From UBA668 sp049318165 (GTDB taxonomy: Bacteria > Actinomycetota > Acidimicrobiia > Acidimicrobiales > Ilumatobacteraceae), in NCBI GenBank assembly GCA_049318165.1, contig JBMOGW010000098.1, positions 1 to 12,649 of the forward strand: a stretch of DNA of 12,649 nt, read 5' to 3'. The translations under genes were made by a program, and so were the position numbers. How positions within the stretch are numbered: position 1 is the first letter of the stretch; every line of letters begins with the position of its first letter. Of the stretch, positions 12,289 through 12,649 are shown in pieces. A model generated the notes under the pieces. It was not told the origin of the DNA. It did no database searches and worked only from the letters and a program-made list of their open reading frames with translations.

Positions 12289-12649
12289 TCGCCGTCATGA
12301 TCGCCGGGGCGACTGCGATGCTGCTCGCCCTCTTCGGTACCCGCTACCTGATCACCGTGTTCCGCAAAGCCGGTGCCGGCCAACCGATCCTCGGCAAGGA
12401 GGACCTCGGGCCAGAGCACCACATGGCCAAGCAGGGGACACCGACGATGGGCGGCATCGCCATCGTCGGTGCTGCGCTCATCGGCTGGTTGACCGCGCAC
12501 CTGCGCCAGCCGCTCGCGTTCTCCGACCAGGCGATGATCATGTGGGTCGGTGTCCTGGTGATGGGCGCGATGGGCTTTCTCGACGACTTCATCAAGGTCC
12601 GCAAGCGGCACAACCGGGGCATCTTCTGGAAGAAGAAGAGCTACATCAC
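12285..12649 (+). CDS. mraY: Phospho-N-acetylmuramoyl-pentapeptide transferase MraY (N-terminal part, runs off the right edge)
   Basis: The first 121 residues of MraY, the integral membrane enzyme that moves phospho-MurNAc-pentapeptide onto undecaprenyl phosphate to form lipid I. Visible features are a first membrane span (about 1-25), KQGTPTMGG (49-57), a second span (about 57-70), a third (about 84-99) and the catalytic-type GFLDDFIK with D100-D101, followed by KVRKRHNRG. GTG 12285 overlaps the TGA of murE (GTGA), implying coupled translation; an ATG at 12297 is a less likely start. The frame is open to the window end. It directly follows murE, so the MurF step between them must be encoded elsewhere. 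Confidence 0.95.
   Translation, partial: MIAVMIAGATAMLLALFGTRYLITVFRKAGAGQPILGKEDLGPEHHMAKQGTPTMGGIAIVGAALIGWLTAHLRQPLAFSDQAMIMWVGVLVMGAMGFLDDFIKVRKRHNRGIFWKKKSYI

Overview
The window reads as a GC-rich actinobacterial chromosome segment. The evidence is strong G/C bias at third codon positions, many GTG starts, a FadE-type acyl-CoA dehydrogenase, and a division/cell-wall (dcw) cluster that opens with mraZ under TGGGG-type operator boxes. I lean towards an Acidimicrobiia-like lineage, but that is inference from overall gene style and not a placement.

Left part (1-5318): the 5' end of a moxR AAA+ ATPase gene points left. It diverges from a run of plus-strand genes: a ROK sugar kinase, an acyl-CoA dehydrogenase, an 81-residue conserved unknown, an HNH endonuclease-domain protein, a lipoate/octanoate ligase-family protein and a cytoplasmic PAS-containing sensor histidine kinase. 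These genes are tightly spaced but functionally mixed. Several starts have a TANNNT hexamer only 6-7 nt upstream, which fits leaderless transcription. One such hexamer contains the stop codon of the preceding gene.

Middle (5319-6668): about 1.35 kb with a single recognisable gene, a minus-strand lipoprotein with less GC-biased codons. Around it lie unusual non-coding structures. There are two strong hairpins between the convergent histidine kinase and lipoprotein genes. Upstream of mraZ is an array of seven clear 22-bp direct repeats at an exact 22-nt period (6336-6489), with degenerate copies on both sides. It abuts a helically phased set of TGGGG boxes (6511-6609), which I read as an expanded MraZ operator.

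Right part (6669-12649): mraZ, rsmH, ftsL, ftsI, murE and mraY (cut by the window end). From rsmH onward the genes are closely packed (ftsL-ftsI and murE-mraY overlap by GTGA, ftsI and murE are 3 nt apart), so together they look like one operon that makes lipid-linked peptidoglycan precursors and the septal transpeptidase. Two departures stand out. murF is absent between murE and mraY. The mraZ-rsmH gap is 308 nt and can fold into a helix of about 25 bp plus smaller hairpins, so it may be a structured leader controlling rsmH and the genes behind it.
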